Source: Dromiciops gliroides (Eukaryota; Chordata; Mammalia; Microbiotheria; Microbiotheriidae). From it: a DNA stretch of 64,000 nucleotides. Positions 22,953-34,205 of this stretch are shown one piece after another (position 1 is the first letter of the stretch; every line of letters starts with the position of its first letter). The stretch is from the NCBI RefSeq assembly GCF_019393635.1, contig NC_057863.1, forward strand, positions 32,079,357-32,143,356, given 5' to 3'. The position numbers and the translations under genes were made by a program. The notes under the pieces were generated by a model. The model was not told where the DNA came from. It did no database searches and was given only the letters and a program-made list of their open reading frames with translations.

Positions 22953-22954
<2 letters not shown>

Positions 22955-23389
22955 CTCAACTTTTTGCTTCCAGTGGAAAAAAAAAGTCTAGTTGTAAGCT
23001 ATAGTAAGAATTGATGAACCAACTAAAATAAAAGATATTTAAAGTAAATGAGAAAGAATTTCCCTGATCATAAAGGTTATGAGGCCCTGGAATAAAGACA
23101 TTGCTGAGGGTAGATTGGTGATCTTTTGTTTGTTTCTTTAAAGATGGAAATAATGGATAATAATCTCTCTGGGCTCAATCCAAACGCAGTTCTGCTCAGC
23201 GGAAGAATAACCCTTATAGTTCATGCACCCTGTTGCTTCTTTCTCTAATATCTACTTTGTCTGCAAAAAAGCAGTGGGATTCTTTCCTAACACAAACAAG
23301 ACAAGCCATCTCGTATTCAGTTAACTATAAAGCTGAGTCAGTTTCCCCATGTAATGCATAAAGTTGATTGAATTACCTCCTACTCTCTT
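22953..23389. other. Single-copy DNA, nothing identified
   Basis: No gene or nameable repeat seen. Confidence 0.35.
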
Positions 23390-23600
23390 CTCTCCTATCC
23401 CAGTAATTGCTCTTTCATTGCATATCCCACCTCCAGGTCTTTGCATAGCCTGTTTCCTGTATCTGGAGTGCTCCCCCTCTTCATTTCCACATCTCGGAGT
23501 CTCAAGTGCCTCTCCAGGCTTACTCCAAGAGCCACCTCCTACCCGAGCCCATCCTGATTCCCCCAGTTGTATTGGAATCCACCTGTAGAGCACATTTGGA
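23390..23600 (+). mobile_element. L2 LINE fragment
   Basis: 'gcatatcccacctccaggtc', 'tttgcatagcctgtttcctg' and 'ccaagagccacctcctaccc' resemble the L2 ORF C-terminal region. The 139-residue minus ORF over it is a shadow. Confidence 0.65.
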
Positions 23601-24329
23601 GAAAGGTCTTCAGGAGTGAGTCCATAGAGCCTATCTAGTGCCAAGTCTGTATTCTGGACATTCCCAATGAGAACTATGCCCTGGAGGCTGATTGGTCTCC
23701 ACTGCTTCTCTCCACACACATATACAACTGGGGCCTGCATCCAAGAGGATTCACTACTAAGCAGTGAGTGGTCTGCTCAGTAGCCTTTAAAGGGAGAGAC
23801 ATCATCTACCCTTGCTCTATTTTTCTCTCTTCTAATTAAGTGGCTGGTTAATCTAACAGCTCTTCATTGGAGTATACCTCTCTCACTCCCAATAGAGATT
23901 TTCCACACATGCCAACAAGCAAATGTGCATGTCTGTGTGCATCTGAGATTATATCTCAAAGCCCTAGGGGCCTCTTCTAGATTGCATTTCTTTCTCTGGG
24001 CACAGGTGACCAAATAGTAATCCCGAGAACTTTGGGGGCTTGATGTCATTCTCAAGAGTTTAAGAATTCTATGTTTTAAGTATTTGACAATACGCATTTA
24101 TGGATCTTTTGTGTTTTTGAGCTTATCTTTTGTGGGAAAGGAAATAAATAGCTTTCCTATAACTGATCTGTTTTAAATTAGTGAGTATCTTTCTAAAAGA
24201 GATCTTGTTCATCCCTTTTAGGGGGAAACCAGGATGTATGGAGTGTTTAGAAAGGACTGGCACCTCTGGTATGGGAGCTTGCCAAGATCTTTTTAGGGCT
24301 GCTCACTCACCTTTGGTGTCCATTTGTCA
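23601..24329. other. Single-copy DNA, nothing identified
   Basis: AT-rich, with no convincing gene or repeat. Confidence 0.35.
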
Positions 24330-24785
24330 CCCAACTCTCACCTGTGGCTGCCTAGTAGCTGTAACATGGGCAGTGGCGGTGCCCCAGTAAACCTTCTCAG
24401 CAGATGAGCTAAACCAGGTTGAGGGTAGCCAATAGGCTGCAAACCTGTTGAAGAATTAGGCAGGTGTCTAACCCAACCATGTGAAGACTTCCCCTGGTGG
24501 AAAGGGTGGACAATAGCCCTTTGTTCCAACAGCCATGAAGGCGGCTGAAGCAGGTACTGTAAAGCATTTAGAACTTGGCAAGACACGGAAGATGTCAAGG
24601 TCATTCTCTGCATCCTGGCCATCAAGAGTCATCCCAATTGCTGCTAAATGTCCGTGACTCCGGAAGACAGAGTCTGGTTGATGACTGTGAGCAGCTCTGC
24701 CTCGCATCCAACTCACATGCAGGTCAAGATATCATTCACAGGCTGCCATTGGTCTTTAATGATGAAAAATAAAAAGCAACAACAA
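24330..24785 (+). mobile_element. RTE-type retroposon 3' region
   Basis: Contains 'gtagccaataggctgcaaac', 'cttcccctggtggaaagggt', 'agccatgaaggcggctgaag' and 'gacacggaagatgtcaaggt', ending 'aataaaaagcaacaacaa'. This A/C-rich end is typical of marsupial RTE-mobilised elements. The antisense ORFs of 82-95 residues are shadows. Confidence 0.65.
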
Positions 24786-25099
24786 GGGGAAAACCTAGAC
24801 GTGAGCCAAACCTGACATTGTCCCCAGAGTTTTGTGGTGGGGCATGATGGGGGCATAACGGATCAAAAACAATGGGAAAAAAAGCCTGAACTCTGTCTTT
24901 AAAAAAAGAGAAGTAGGGTCCCCTAGGACTGAACCTAATCCATATGATCTCACAACTAGGGCCCCTTAATGGAGGGGGTCCCCCAACCCTGAGGGCCATA
25001 GGGGTTTACATGTGTTATTTCTTTCTCTGAGTAGACATTTAATATACACATGGTATTTCTTTTTGATTCTATGAGCTTGTTGTTTCTTATAGACAGTTG
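24786..25099. other. Single-copy DNA, nothing identified
   Basis: No coding or repeat signal recognised. Confidence 0.35.
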
Positions 25100-25345
25100 C
25101 AAACACACACAATAGCTAATGCACAGTGCTTTATGATTTACAAAGCACTATACATATGTCATCTAATTTGATCCTCAAAACATCCCTGTAAAGTAGGTGT
25201 TATTATTTTCCCCATTTTATAGATGAGGAAACTGAGACAAACAGAAGTTAAGTGACTTGCCTAGGGTCACACAGCCAGTATCTGAGACTGGAATGAAACA
25301 CAGTTTTCTTGATTCCAGGTCGTCTCTTACTTACTGTGCTACCTA
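25100..25345 (-). mobile_element. MIR element, antisense, well preserved
   Basis: 'tttacaaagcactatacata', 'cattttatagatgaggaaac', 'agttaagtgacttgcctagg' and 'gtcacacagccagtatctga' follow the full MIR core and tRNA region in reverse. Confidence 0.8.
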
Positions 25346-25559
25346 TATACTTGCTGCGTTGCCTATATATTATTATAATGTGTGTGTGTGGGGGGGGCTA
25401 TTTACTGATCTGCAAATGAACTATGAATTACTTCTTGGTGTTCAAATGGTTCTACCATAAGAGAATGGAAGCTCCTTGGAAGTATGAACTATTTGGTGTT
25501 TGATTTTGTACCTTAGCACAATCCCTGACACAATAGGCACTGGATAAATTCTTCTCGTA

Positions 25560-26230
25560 TTGGATTGGATTGAATTATCTATTCTAGAAGAATATTTTAA
25601 GTTAAAATTTTTTTCAATGAACAAAAATCCATTTTCTCTCCCTCCCACCTTCTTCACCCCTTCCAAAAAAGAAAAAATGGGAGGAGAAAAACAAATTCCT
25701 CCCCTTCTTTTGTCAGGATGTGGGCATCCTGTTTTATCAAGAAGCCTCTAGAGGAGGCAGCTAGGTGGTGCAGTGGGTAAAGCACTGGCCCTGGATTCAA
25801 GAGGACCTGAGTTCAAATCCAGCCTCGAACACTTGACACTTACTAGCTGTGTGACCCTGGGCAAGTCACTTTCATTGCCCTGCCCTCTCTCCCCAAAAGA
25901 AACCACTAGAATCTTAGTTGGTCATCAAATTAACCAGAGTTCTTAAGGTTTTCAAAGTTAGTTTGTCTCCACAATGTTTTGTTGTTATATAAATTGTCCT
26001 CCTGGTTCTGCTTACTTCATCCTGCATCAGTTTTTCTAAGTCAGCCTCAGTTTCTCTGAAGCTGTCCTCTTCATCCTTTCTTAGGGAACAACAGCAGACC
26101 ATTATTCTCATAGACCGTAATTTATTCAGTTTCCCAATCAATGAGCAGCCTAGAAGAATCTCCATAGAAAATGTATCCACAGCTATCATTCTGTCAGAGA
26201 GATGCAGCAACAATCACAACAAAATTGCAT
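25560..26230 (-). mobile_element. L1 3' end, antisense (old)
   Basis: On the minus strand a frame reads S-R-T-R-R-T-I-Y near 25,990, the marsupial L1 ORF2 C-terminus (SRTRRTLYTVST in younger copies), preceded by K-D-E-E-D-S-F-R-E-T. Left of it is the polypyrimidine-rich 3' UTR ('ttctctccctcccacc'). Split by the SINE at 25,753-25,900. Confidence 0.7.
25753..25900 (+). mobile_element. tRNA-derived marsupial SINE, type B
   Basis: Short deletion before 'tttcattgccctgcc', and the A tail is decayed. Inserted in the L1 above. Confidence 0.93.
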
Positions 26231-26919
26231 TGAAGGGATACTTTGTTCCTAGAAAAGTATGGCCGGCTAATCCTCCTCACACTCATGGGACCCGATTGAC
26301 TTAACTCAAGGGACTTAACAGACACTGGGGACAATAGATACACATTTAAACCTGTCTATAGATGCAGCCCCTGGAAGCATCTCTGGGCTATTCCTTGCAC
26401 TGGGTCACCCACGACTTCAGTGCCAGGCTCCCCAAAGCCATCAGCAATTTCAAGAGTCTAGTGCCACCTACTGGAGAATCAGTCAAATGATAGACAATAC
26501 AACAATGGGAAACGATAGATGGGAATGTATATGTGTATATATGTGTGCGTGTTATGTTTATGTGTATGCATATTTGTACATGTGTATGTGTGTTGATGGG
26601 TATTGTGTATGTGTGTGTGTTTATATATGTGTGTGTTCATGATCCAATTACTATGAGTTTCACAGACAGGGGTGAATAAAAGTACCACTTTTGGTTTCAT
26701 CAAAATCTTTTAAAGTCCTCTGTTGTCCCCATTTCAGCTTGGAATCTGCATTAAAGTCTCCTTGCTTTCATTAAACACACCCCTTACAGTAAATTAAACC
26801 CATTGATATTTTAATCCTCTATTGAACATAAAGGTGCTTTAATCTAGAAAGACAGGCCACTGGAGGAGGGCTCCTAACTGAAGCTTTAGCATATCTAAAA
26901 CTCACATAGATTCCTTTCT
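26231..26919. other. Single-copy DNA with a (TGTA/TGTG)n patch
   Basis: 26,520-26,640 is TGTATG/TGTGTG-rich simple repeat. Nothing else recognised. Confidence 0.5.
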
Positions 26920-27145
26920 CCAGGCAGTGTGGGAAAACAGAAAGGCATCTTGATTCAAGCCCTGCCTCTAACAGTTAGTTAGAGATAATTAAATTTTTTA
27001 ATCATTGTACCCCCCCCCCCCAGTATCTAGCATAGTACTTGCCACATAGATAGCACTTAATAAATGTTTATTGACTGACCATAGGCAAGTCACCTAACCT
27101 TTCTTAATCCCAGTTCCATCATTTGTAAAATGGTTACTAATACCT
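26920..27145 (+). mobile_element. MIR relic interrupted by an L2-like 3' end
   Basis: MIR left part 'cttgattcaagccctgcctc' and right part 'aggcaagtcacctaaccttt' flank an L2-like unit ('cagtatctagcatagtactt', 'gcacttaataaatgtttatt') at about 26,990-27,080. Confidence 0.6.
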
Positions 27146-27169
27146 TATTGTCATGATCTGCTAAAGTCC

Positions 27170-27450
27170 CCTCTAGTGCCTCCTTGTGACCCTGGTCCTC
27201 TGTCTTCCTCACATCTTAGAATACCTGAAGGCCTTCAAAGGTCAGGTTTCATGCCACTTCCTACAGGAAGCCTTACCTGATTCACCTAGTTAACATTCTT
27301 TTCTTCTCCAAATAATCACATGTTCACTTATCAGGTTACATGCTATATTCTACATTCCCCTGCCCCTGCCCCCAACTTCCCATTAGAATGTCTCTTCATG
27401 AGAACAGAGGCTATTTTCATTTTATTTTTGTATCCTGAGTACTTTATATG
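27170..27450 (+). mobile_element. L2 LINE fragment
   Basis: 'catgccacttcctacaggaa', 'gccttacctgattcacctag' and 'attagaatgtctcttcatga' are the L2 3' region. Confidence 0.65.
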
Positions 27451-27656
27451 TATGTGTATATGTCTACACCCCCCCAACCCCCCCACACATATATAGAGAA
27501 GAATAGGAATAGAGACTGAACCTGTGACATCATGGGTTTAGAAAACTCCCAGATGAAAACCCTCCATCTACCCATGCAGATTAGCACCTTCTTAATCATT
27601 TATAGTTTTGGGGAGTTGCTGGGGTGGGAGAGGAGCACTAAAAGATTAAGTGACTT

Positions 27657-28041
27657 GTGTTGTATGAAAGGAGAGAAGGTTAGCACTCCCCTTGATAAGG
27701 ATGGAAGAGGTCCTAGTGGCCTTTACAACACATATACAGTTAAGGCATTGCCACCTACTCTGTGGCATCTAACCATGTTTTTTTTTTCTCTTGTAACAGG
27801 ATTAATGCAGAAATAGGATTAATGTTATTATGTGTATATATATATGTATATGTGTGTATATCTATATCTATATCTATATGATATATAGATATAACCTATA
27901 TCAGATTACCTGCTGTCTAGGGGAGGGGGGAGGGAGGGGAGGGAGGGAGAAAAATCTGAAATTGTAAAGCTTGTATAAACAAAAGTTGAGAACTATCTTT
28001 ACATGTAACGGAAAAAATAAAATACCTTATATGTAAAAAAA
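27657..28041 (+). pseudogene. U6atac snRNA / L1 chimeric retropseudogene
   Basis: 27,657 to about 27,777 matches the minor-spliceosome U6atac snRNA from its first base (GTGTTGTATGAAAGG), by memory at roughly 90% identity. It includes the intact AAGGAGAGAAGGTTAGCAC 5'-splice-site pairing region, 'ccttgataaggatggaagag', 'ttaaggcattgccacctact' and 'gtggcatctaaccat'. Most differences are CpG-type. Inside the T run that should end the RNA, the sequence passes into an L1 3' UTR: 'ctcttgtaacagg', 'aatgcagaaataggattaat', 'acctgctgtctagggg', 'aactatctttacatgtaac', poly(A). An 18-bp duplication AAAAGATTAAGTGACTTG (27,640-27,657 and 28,042-28,059) brackets the whole unit, so U6atac and L1 entered together. 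The target is an antisense MIR. No U6-type PSE/TATA is seen upstream, so it should be silent. Confidence 0.93.
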
Positions 28042-28309
28042 AAAAAGATTAAGTGACTTGCCCAGTCACACATCTTTTTTTGTATCTAAGTCTCCTCTTT
28101 ATCCTGTCGGGCCAGGCCTCTTGCCTTGGACCTACTGTGTGCTTTATAAATGAAGCTGAGGCTATGCCCATTGAGTATAAATTCTGACAGATCCAAATAC
28201 AGAACTGCTATTATTTTGAGAACCAGCCAGGCCCAGTTGAAAGAGAAAGGCTCATTGCCAACTCATTGCAAGGTGATGAATTTTTCAACCATGACCACTC
28301 TCAAAAGCT

Positions 28310-28465
28310 AGCTCCCCATTTGTAAAAGGGTCACAATGTCTGGTGAGTAGAACATGGAGGAGAAGTACTAGTGAAATGACAAATCCTTGAAATCAAAATC
28401 TATGTCGCAAGGTTGTTGTGAAGCACAAATGAGATGTTTGAAAAGCGCTCCATAAACCTTAGTAT
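28310..28465 (+). mobile_element. MIR 3' relic
   Basis: 'ctccccatttgtaaaagggt' and later 'gcaaggttgttgtgaagcac', 'aaatgagatgtttgaaaagc'. Confidence 0.55.
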
Positions 28466-28469
28466 TCCC

Positions 28470-28670
28470 CCACCCCGAATCACCTCCTTTCCCAACTTTC
28501 CCATTTCGGCCAGCGTTCTGGCATCCTGGCAACCCCCCAGCTCAAAATCCAGGGTGTGGTCATTCTTCCCTTATTCCCTTGCCTACATTTCCTCTAGCTA
28601 GTCTGTTACCAAGCCGAGCCCTCTCATTCCTGACTTTGAAACATCTTGCAGATCCACCCCCTCATTGCCC
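28470..28670 (+). mobile_element. Possible L2 fragment
   Basis: Pyrimidine-rich L2-like sequence ('cccagctcaaaatccagggt', 'ctttgaaacatcttgcagat'). Confidence 0.4.
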
Positions 28671-28937
28671 TCCAATTGCTAAGTAACTATGTGACCATGG
28701 GCAAGTCCCTTCATATCTTTGACTTTCAGATAGCTTTGTGTCTCTGTGTGGGGGAGGCCTCCCCAGCCAAGGAAACCACTGATTCTTGACAATGAAAGGC
28801 AGGGAACTAGGGAGACACAAGGTTTCACTAAGGCACAGTTCCTACCCTGGAGGAGCTCTTGTTCCAGCTTACACATAGAGAAGGTGATGGTTTAAACTGT
28901 ACTGTGACTCTGTGAGGCTCAAGAAGATGCCTTCCCA

Positions 28938-29187
28938 GGGGCAGCTAGGTGGCACAGTGGATAGAGCACCAGCCCTGGATTCAGGAGGATCTGAATTCAA
29001 ATCCAGCCTCAGACGCTTGACACTTACTAGCTGTGTGACCTTGGACAAGTCACTTAACCCTCATTGCCCTAAAAGAGAAGGAGGAGGAGGAGGAGGAGGA
29101 GAGGAAGAAGAAGAAGAAGAAGAAGAAGAAGAAGAAGAAGAAGAAGAAGAAGAAGAAGAAGAAGAAGAAGAAGAAGAAGAAGAAAAA
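28938..29187 (+). mobile_element. tRNA-derived marsupial SINE with (GGA)n(GAA)n tail
   Basis: Type B body to about 29,070. The tail is GGA repeats then 26-27 uninterrupted GAA units (about 29,104-29,183). Target duplication AAGAAGATGCCTTCCC / AAGAAGCCTTCCC. ORFs of Glu, Ser or Phe runs are repeat translations. Confidence 0.96.
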
Positions 29188-29293
29188 GAAGAAGCCTTCC
29201 CTCCTGCCCAAAGAACAATCACATGGGTACATTCAGATGTTCTCACTCATCAGCTCCACAGATGATGTGCTTAGTTCTGGATGCTACTGTTTA

Positions 29294-29821
29294 AACTCCT
29301 GTATAGTGCCTTCTCTAACAACAGATCAGGAAGAAACCATAAGTTTAAGGAGACTGATAAATTGGTGGGTGTCCAAAGAGGATACTAGGGACTTAAGTTC
29401 ATCCTATATGGAAGAAGAATTAGACTCATTCTGTTTGGTCCCGGAAGACAGAACTATGGGAAGCTAGGTGGCTCAGTGTATGTTATCATGACTACTTCTA
29501 TTTTAAAGGTGAAAGTGGCCAAATTGGAGTGGTCAAGACTTTTTTTTTTCATATTTGGAAGCAATTCACTCCGACAGACTAATTCCCCATGTTCTTAGTT
29601 CAATATAAAAAACATACTGCATTCCTCTTTAACATCCACCTGGATGCTTCAACCCATAGTCTTTGACCACAAGTATAACAAGGGCCCCTTTCTGCTCTGA
29701 GACCATTTCTTAGTCTAGGTTCAGTGTGGGCAGTTTGGGGGTCATCACAATTAGGCAAATATATCTAAAGTTCCCATATAAGGCCTTCTCTGCTAACAGA
29801 CCAGACAGAAAACATAAGTCA
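29294..29821 (+). repeat. Pair of diverged direct repeats about 480 bp apart
   Basis: About 29,294-29,345 and 29,770-29,821 share 'ccttctct', 'aacaga', 'agaaa' and 'cataagt' in the same order. The family is unknown, and the intervening sequence shows no gene. Confidence 0.4.
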
Positions 29822-30209
29822 AACTGTAAAATATTTATTTAGGACATAATAGTAAAGGAAATTGCAAGAGAAAATCAAGGAGTGGAATCATCCTCTTCCC
29901 CCACCCCTTATAGAAAGAGATACCATTTCCCACAGACTTATAGGGCAATGGAAGAGAAAACTCTCCCCTGTAACTGATGGTACTACAGTGGTGTGGGTCA
30001 TAAACCACTTCTTGCAGCTTTGGCTCATCTGCTACCACTGACTACTGCTTTACCTCAGTTGCCTCATCTTCAGAATAAGGAGTTTGCTCTAGTTGATTTC
30101 ATCCAGTTCTAAAATGCCAAGATTCAATGGATTCATTTACTGAGCAACAAAACAATATTGTACATGTAGTATATTCTTTTTTTTTTGTACATGTACTATA
30201 TTCATGGTA

Positions 30210-30315
30210 AAATGTAAACTCCTTGAAGGCAGGGAGTGATATATTTTTCTTTGTATACTCAGTCCCTAGCATGGTATCTTGTACTTGATTGGTACTTAAT
30301 AAATGTTTGTTAAAA
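30210..30315 (+). mobile_element. L2 3'-end relic
   Basis: 'gtaaactccttgaaggcagg' and 'ggtacttaataaatgtttgt'. Confidence 0.7.
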
Positions 30316-32574
30316 TTAAAGTAAAGGAAGGGCAGAGCCAAGATGGCATTGTACAAGCAGTCACCCAGATAAATTCTCCCAACATTCTCCTCCAACCAAC
30401 TTTAAAATAACTCTTCAAATCAAATTTTGGAGCAGCAGAGCCAACAGATGGTCAGAGCAAGACATCTATTTTTCATCCTAAGACAACTTAGGAGGTTGGC
30501 AAGAGAGGTCTGTGACATGGGGTAAGAGCTGGCCATCAACAACATAGTGCAGTAACGGCAGTGGGACTTGGAGATGGCCACAAAAGTGGTGGTGGCAGCA
30601 GCAGCTTCAGGAACTCTGAGTCCAGAGATGGGAAGGGGGTCAGACAACTGGTCAGAAAGAAATTAGAGGGGACACTTTGCTGACACTGGGGGCAACTAGA
30701 GCTGACTAGCAACTCTCTTGCCCCTATGTTGTTCAGGGTCACAGTTCAGGATGGAAAAGAGAACTTGTGGTCAGTCACAAGGGAGCAGAGGACCTGGTCA
30801 CAGTTCCAGGGCCAAGAGTGTTGCTAGTGCTTGTGTCTAGAAGAGAGAAGGAGTCTTTCCTGAGTAAAGACCAGAGCACAAAACAGGAGAGCAATGAGCA
30901 CACCTTTCTCAAGATCACACCATCTTGGGAGCACCAAAAACTTGCAGACTCCCAGAACTAGTTCGAAAAACAGCAGTGTGAAAGAGCCTAAAGCTTGGCA
31001 CAGTGCCTCCTTACTCCCAGGTGAGCAAAGCCTGACTTTAACATAAAATATAAAGTCAAGAAATAGGGTAGGAAAATGAGCAAACAACAACAAAAGAACT
31101 TACCCATAAAAATCCACTACAGTGGCAGGGAAGAGCAAGACATGAACTGCAAAGAAGACAACAATGTGAAAACTGCTGTAAGCAAAACCTCAAAGAAAAA
31201 TGCTAATTGCACTCAAGCTCAAAAAGAATTCTTAGAATAGTTAAAGAAAACTATAAGGGTGTTAGAGGGAAAATTGGGAAGAGAAATGAGAGTGATGCAA
31301 GAAAATTAAGAGAATTAACAGCTTGGCAAAAGAGGCACAAAAAGTACTGAAGAAAACAATTCTTTAAATATTAGAATTGGGCAAGTTCTAATCTAAGAAT
31401 TGGGCTAATGACTCCATTAGACATCAAGAAACAATAAAACAAAGTAAAGAAAAATGAAAAAAGAGAAGAAAATGTGAAATATCTCATTGGAAAAACAACT
31501 AATGTGGAAAATAGACTAACAAGAGGTAATTTATGAATTATTGGACTACTTGAAACTCATGATCAAAGAAAGAGCCTAAACATCATATTTCAAGAAATTA
31601 TAAATAAAAAATTGTCCCAATATCTGAGATCCAGAGAATAAAATAGAAATTGAAAGAATCCACTGATTGCCTCCTGAAAGAGGTCCCAAAATGAAAAGTC
31701 CCAGGAATATTATAGCCAAATCCCAGAATTCCCAGGTCAAAGGAAAAATAGCCAAGTAGCCAGAAAGAAACAATTCAAGTATTGTAAAAACCCAATCAGG
31801 ATCATAAAATATTTAGTAGCTTCCATGATAAAGGAGCAAAGGGTTTGGAATATGACATTCTGAAAGGTAAAAGAGCCAAGAATAACGTACCCAGCAAAAC
31901 TGAGTATAATCCTTTGGGGGGGGGATAGATATTTAATGAAATAGAGGACTTTCAAGCAATCCTCATGAAAAGACCAAAGCTGAATAGAAAATATGTCATT
32001 CAAACAGAAGATTCACAAGAAATAAAAAGGTAAAGATGAAAGGATAATCACAAGAGACTCAATAAAGTTAAACTGTTTACATTCAGAAAATGATACATGG
32101 AACTATGAAGAACTTTATCATTATTCAGGCAGTTAGAAGAAGTCTACAAAGACAGAGGACATGAGTGTGAGTTGATTAACATAAAAATAAAATAAAATAA
32201 TAAAAATAAAAAATGAAGGGGAAGGAGAATGTACTGGAAGAAGGGAGAAAGGAGAGGTAGAATGGGAAAATTTTTTTCATAGAAAATAGGCATACAAGGA
32301 AGAGCTTTTATGGAGAAGGGGGGAAAGGGAGAATGGTAGGTAATTATTGAACTTCACTCTCATCACAGTTGGTTCAAAGAGGGAAGAATATATAAAAACA
32401 CTTGGTTGGGTATAGAGATTTATCTTACCCAATAGGGAAATAGGAGGAGAAGGAGATAAGAAATAGGGAGAGATAACAAAAGGGAGAGTAGATTAAGGGA
32501 GGCATTGGTCAAAAGCCAAGCAAATTTTTGAGGAGAGATAGGATAAAAAGAGAAAGATGAATAGGATGGAGTAT

Positions 32575-32659
32575 ACACATAGATACACACACACATATGT
32601 ATATGTATACATCTATGTCTACATATACATAAACACATATATACATACATACAAATAGT

Positions 32660-32700
<41 letters not shown>
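32575..32700 (+). repeat. TACACA/(CA)n/(TA)n microsatellite inside the L1
   Basis: 'acacacacacacacacatat' followed by about 11 TA units. It lies between the inter-ORF region and ORF2. Confidence 0.93.
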
Positions 32701-32982
32701 CAGTAATTATGAATATGGATGAGATGAGCTCACCCATAAAATAGAAGCAGATAGCACAATGAATTAGAAACCAGAATCCAATAAAAAGTTATTTATAAGA
32801 GATACACTTGAAACAGAAAGACACAGGGTTAAAATAAAGGGCTGCAGCAGAATCTAATATGCTTCAGCTGAAGTAAAGAAGGCAGGGGGTAGCCATTGTG
32901 ATCTCAGACAAAGCAAAAGCAAAAACAGATAATTAAAAGAGATAACCAGGGAAACTACATTTTGCTAACTAGTACGGTAGAC

Positions 32983-33166
32983 CAAGGCTTCTTAAACTGT
33001 GGATCACAAACCCATGTGGGTAGCATAAATGACTATGGGAGTCATGAAAAATTTGGCAGTAAATGTTTGATTTGTATATTTTTTTTATATACCTATATAC
33101 CCAGGGTTGTGTAAGAATTTCTTGAGTGAAAAGGGGTTGCGAGTGGAAAAACTTTAAGAAGCCCGG
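32983..33166. mobile_element. hAT-type non-autonomous transposon (OposCharlie-like)
   Basis: 184 bp. Left terminus CAAGGCTTCTTAAACT and right terminus (reverse complement) CCGGGCTTCTTAAAGT match at 13 of 16. Flanked by 8-bp duplications CGGTAGAC (32,975-32,982) and CTGTAGAC (33,167-33,174), as expected for hAT. Inserted into L1 ORF2. Confidence 0.88.
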
Positions 33167-34065
33167 CTGTAGACAATGAAATGACAGAAACAATTTTATG
33201 AGTTTCTCTGTTAAAATCCTCATTTCTAAAATATATGGGGAACTGAATCAAATTTCTAAAAATGAGAGCTATTTCCTAATTAATAAAATGGTCAAAAGAT
33301 ATGAACAAGCAATTTTCAGAAGAAAATATTAAAGTTATCTATAGACACATGAAAAAATGCTCTAAATCAGTATTGATTAGAGAAAGGCAAATTAAAACAA
33401 CTCTGAGATACCACCTCACATATCAGAAATGACAAATTCTGGAAGGGATCAAGGAAAATAGGCACACTATTGAGCTGCTAGTGGAGTAGTGAGATGGTCC
33501 AACCATTCTGGAGAACAATTTGGAACTATGCCTGAAGAGTTATCAAACTGTCCATACCCTTTGTCCCAGTAATATATAATATATAGACCGCTACATCTAT
33601 ATCCCAAAGAGACTAAGAAAAAGGAAAAGGACCAGTATGTACAACAATATTTATAACAGCTCTTTTTTGTTGTGACAAAGAATTAGAAATTATGGGGATG
33701 CTCATCAGTTGGGGAATACTTGAACAAGCTGTGGCATATGATTATTTTGGAATACTACTGTGCTATAAGAAATGACAAAGGGAGGGGTTCAGAAAAAGAA
33801 CATGACATGACCTATATGAACTGATAGAAAGTTAGTGAAAAGAATTGGGATATCATTGTGCACTATAACAATAATGCTGTAATGATGATCAACAGTGAAA
33901 GATTTGGCTGCTCTGATCAACACAATGATCCAAGACCATTCCAGAAGACTCGTTTTGAAAAAAAAAATGCTAACTCTAGAGAGAGAACTGAAGAACTCTG
34001 AATGCAAACTAATCACTTTTTTTTTTTTTGCTTTTATTGGTGATATGGCTAATATGGAAATGTTG

Positions 34066-34205
34066 CAAGCACTGGCCCTGAAATCAGGAGGACCTGAGTT
34101 CAAATCCAGCCTCAGGCAGTTGACACTTACTAGCTGTGTGACCCTGGGCAAGTCATTTAACCCTCATTGCCCCCACAAAAAAAAAAAAGAAAGAAAAGAA
34201 AAAAT
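34066..34205 (+). mobile_element. 5'-truncated marsupial SINE, type B
   Basis: Begins at 'caagcactggccc', lacking about 30 bp of head. A/G tail. Exact duplication AAATGTTG at 34,058-34,065 and 34,206-34,213 inside the L1 3' UTR. Confidence 0.9.

Noticed and set aside
27657-27777. A functional U6atac gene
   Set aside because: No upstream PSE/TATA, the 3' end is fused to L1, and a target duplication brackets it. It is a retrocopy.
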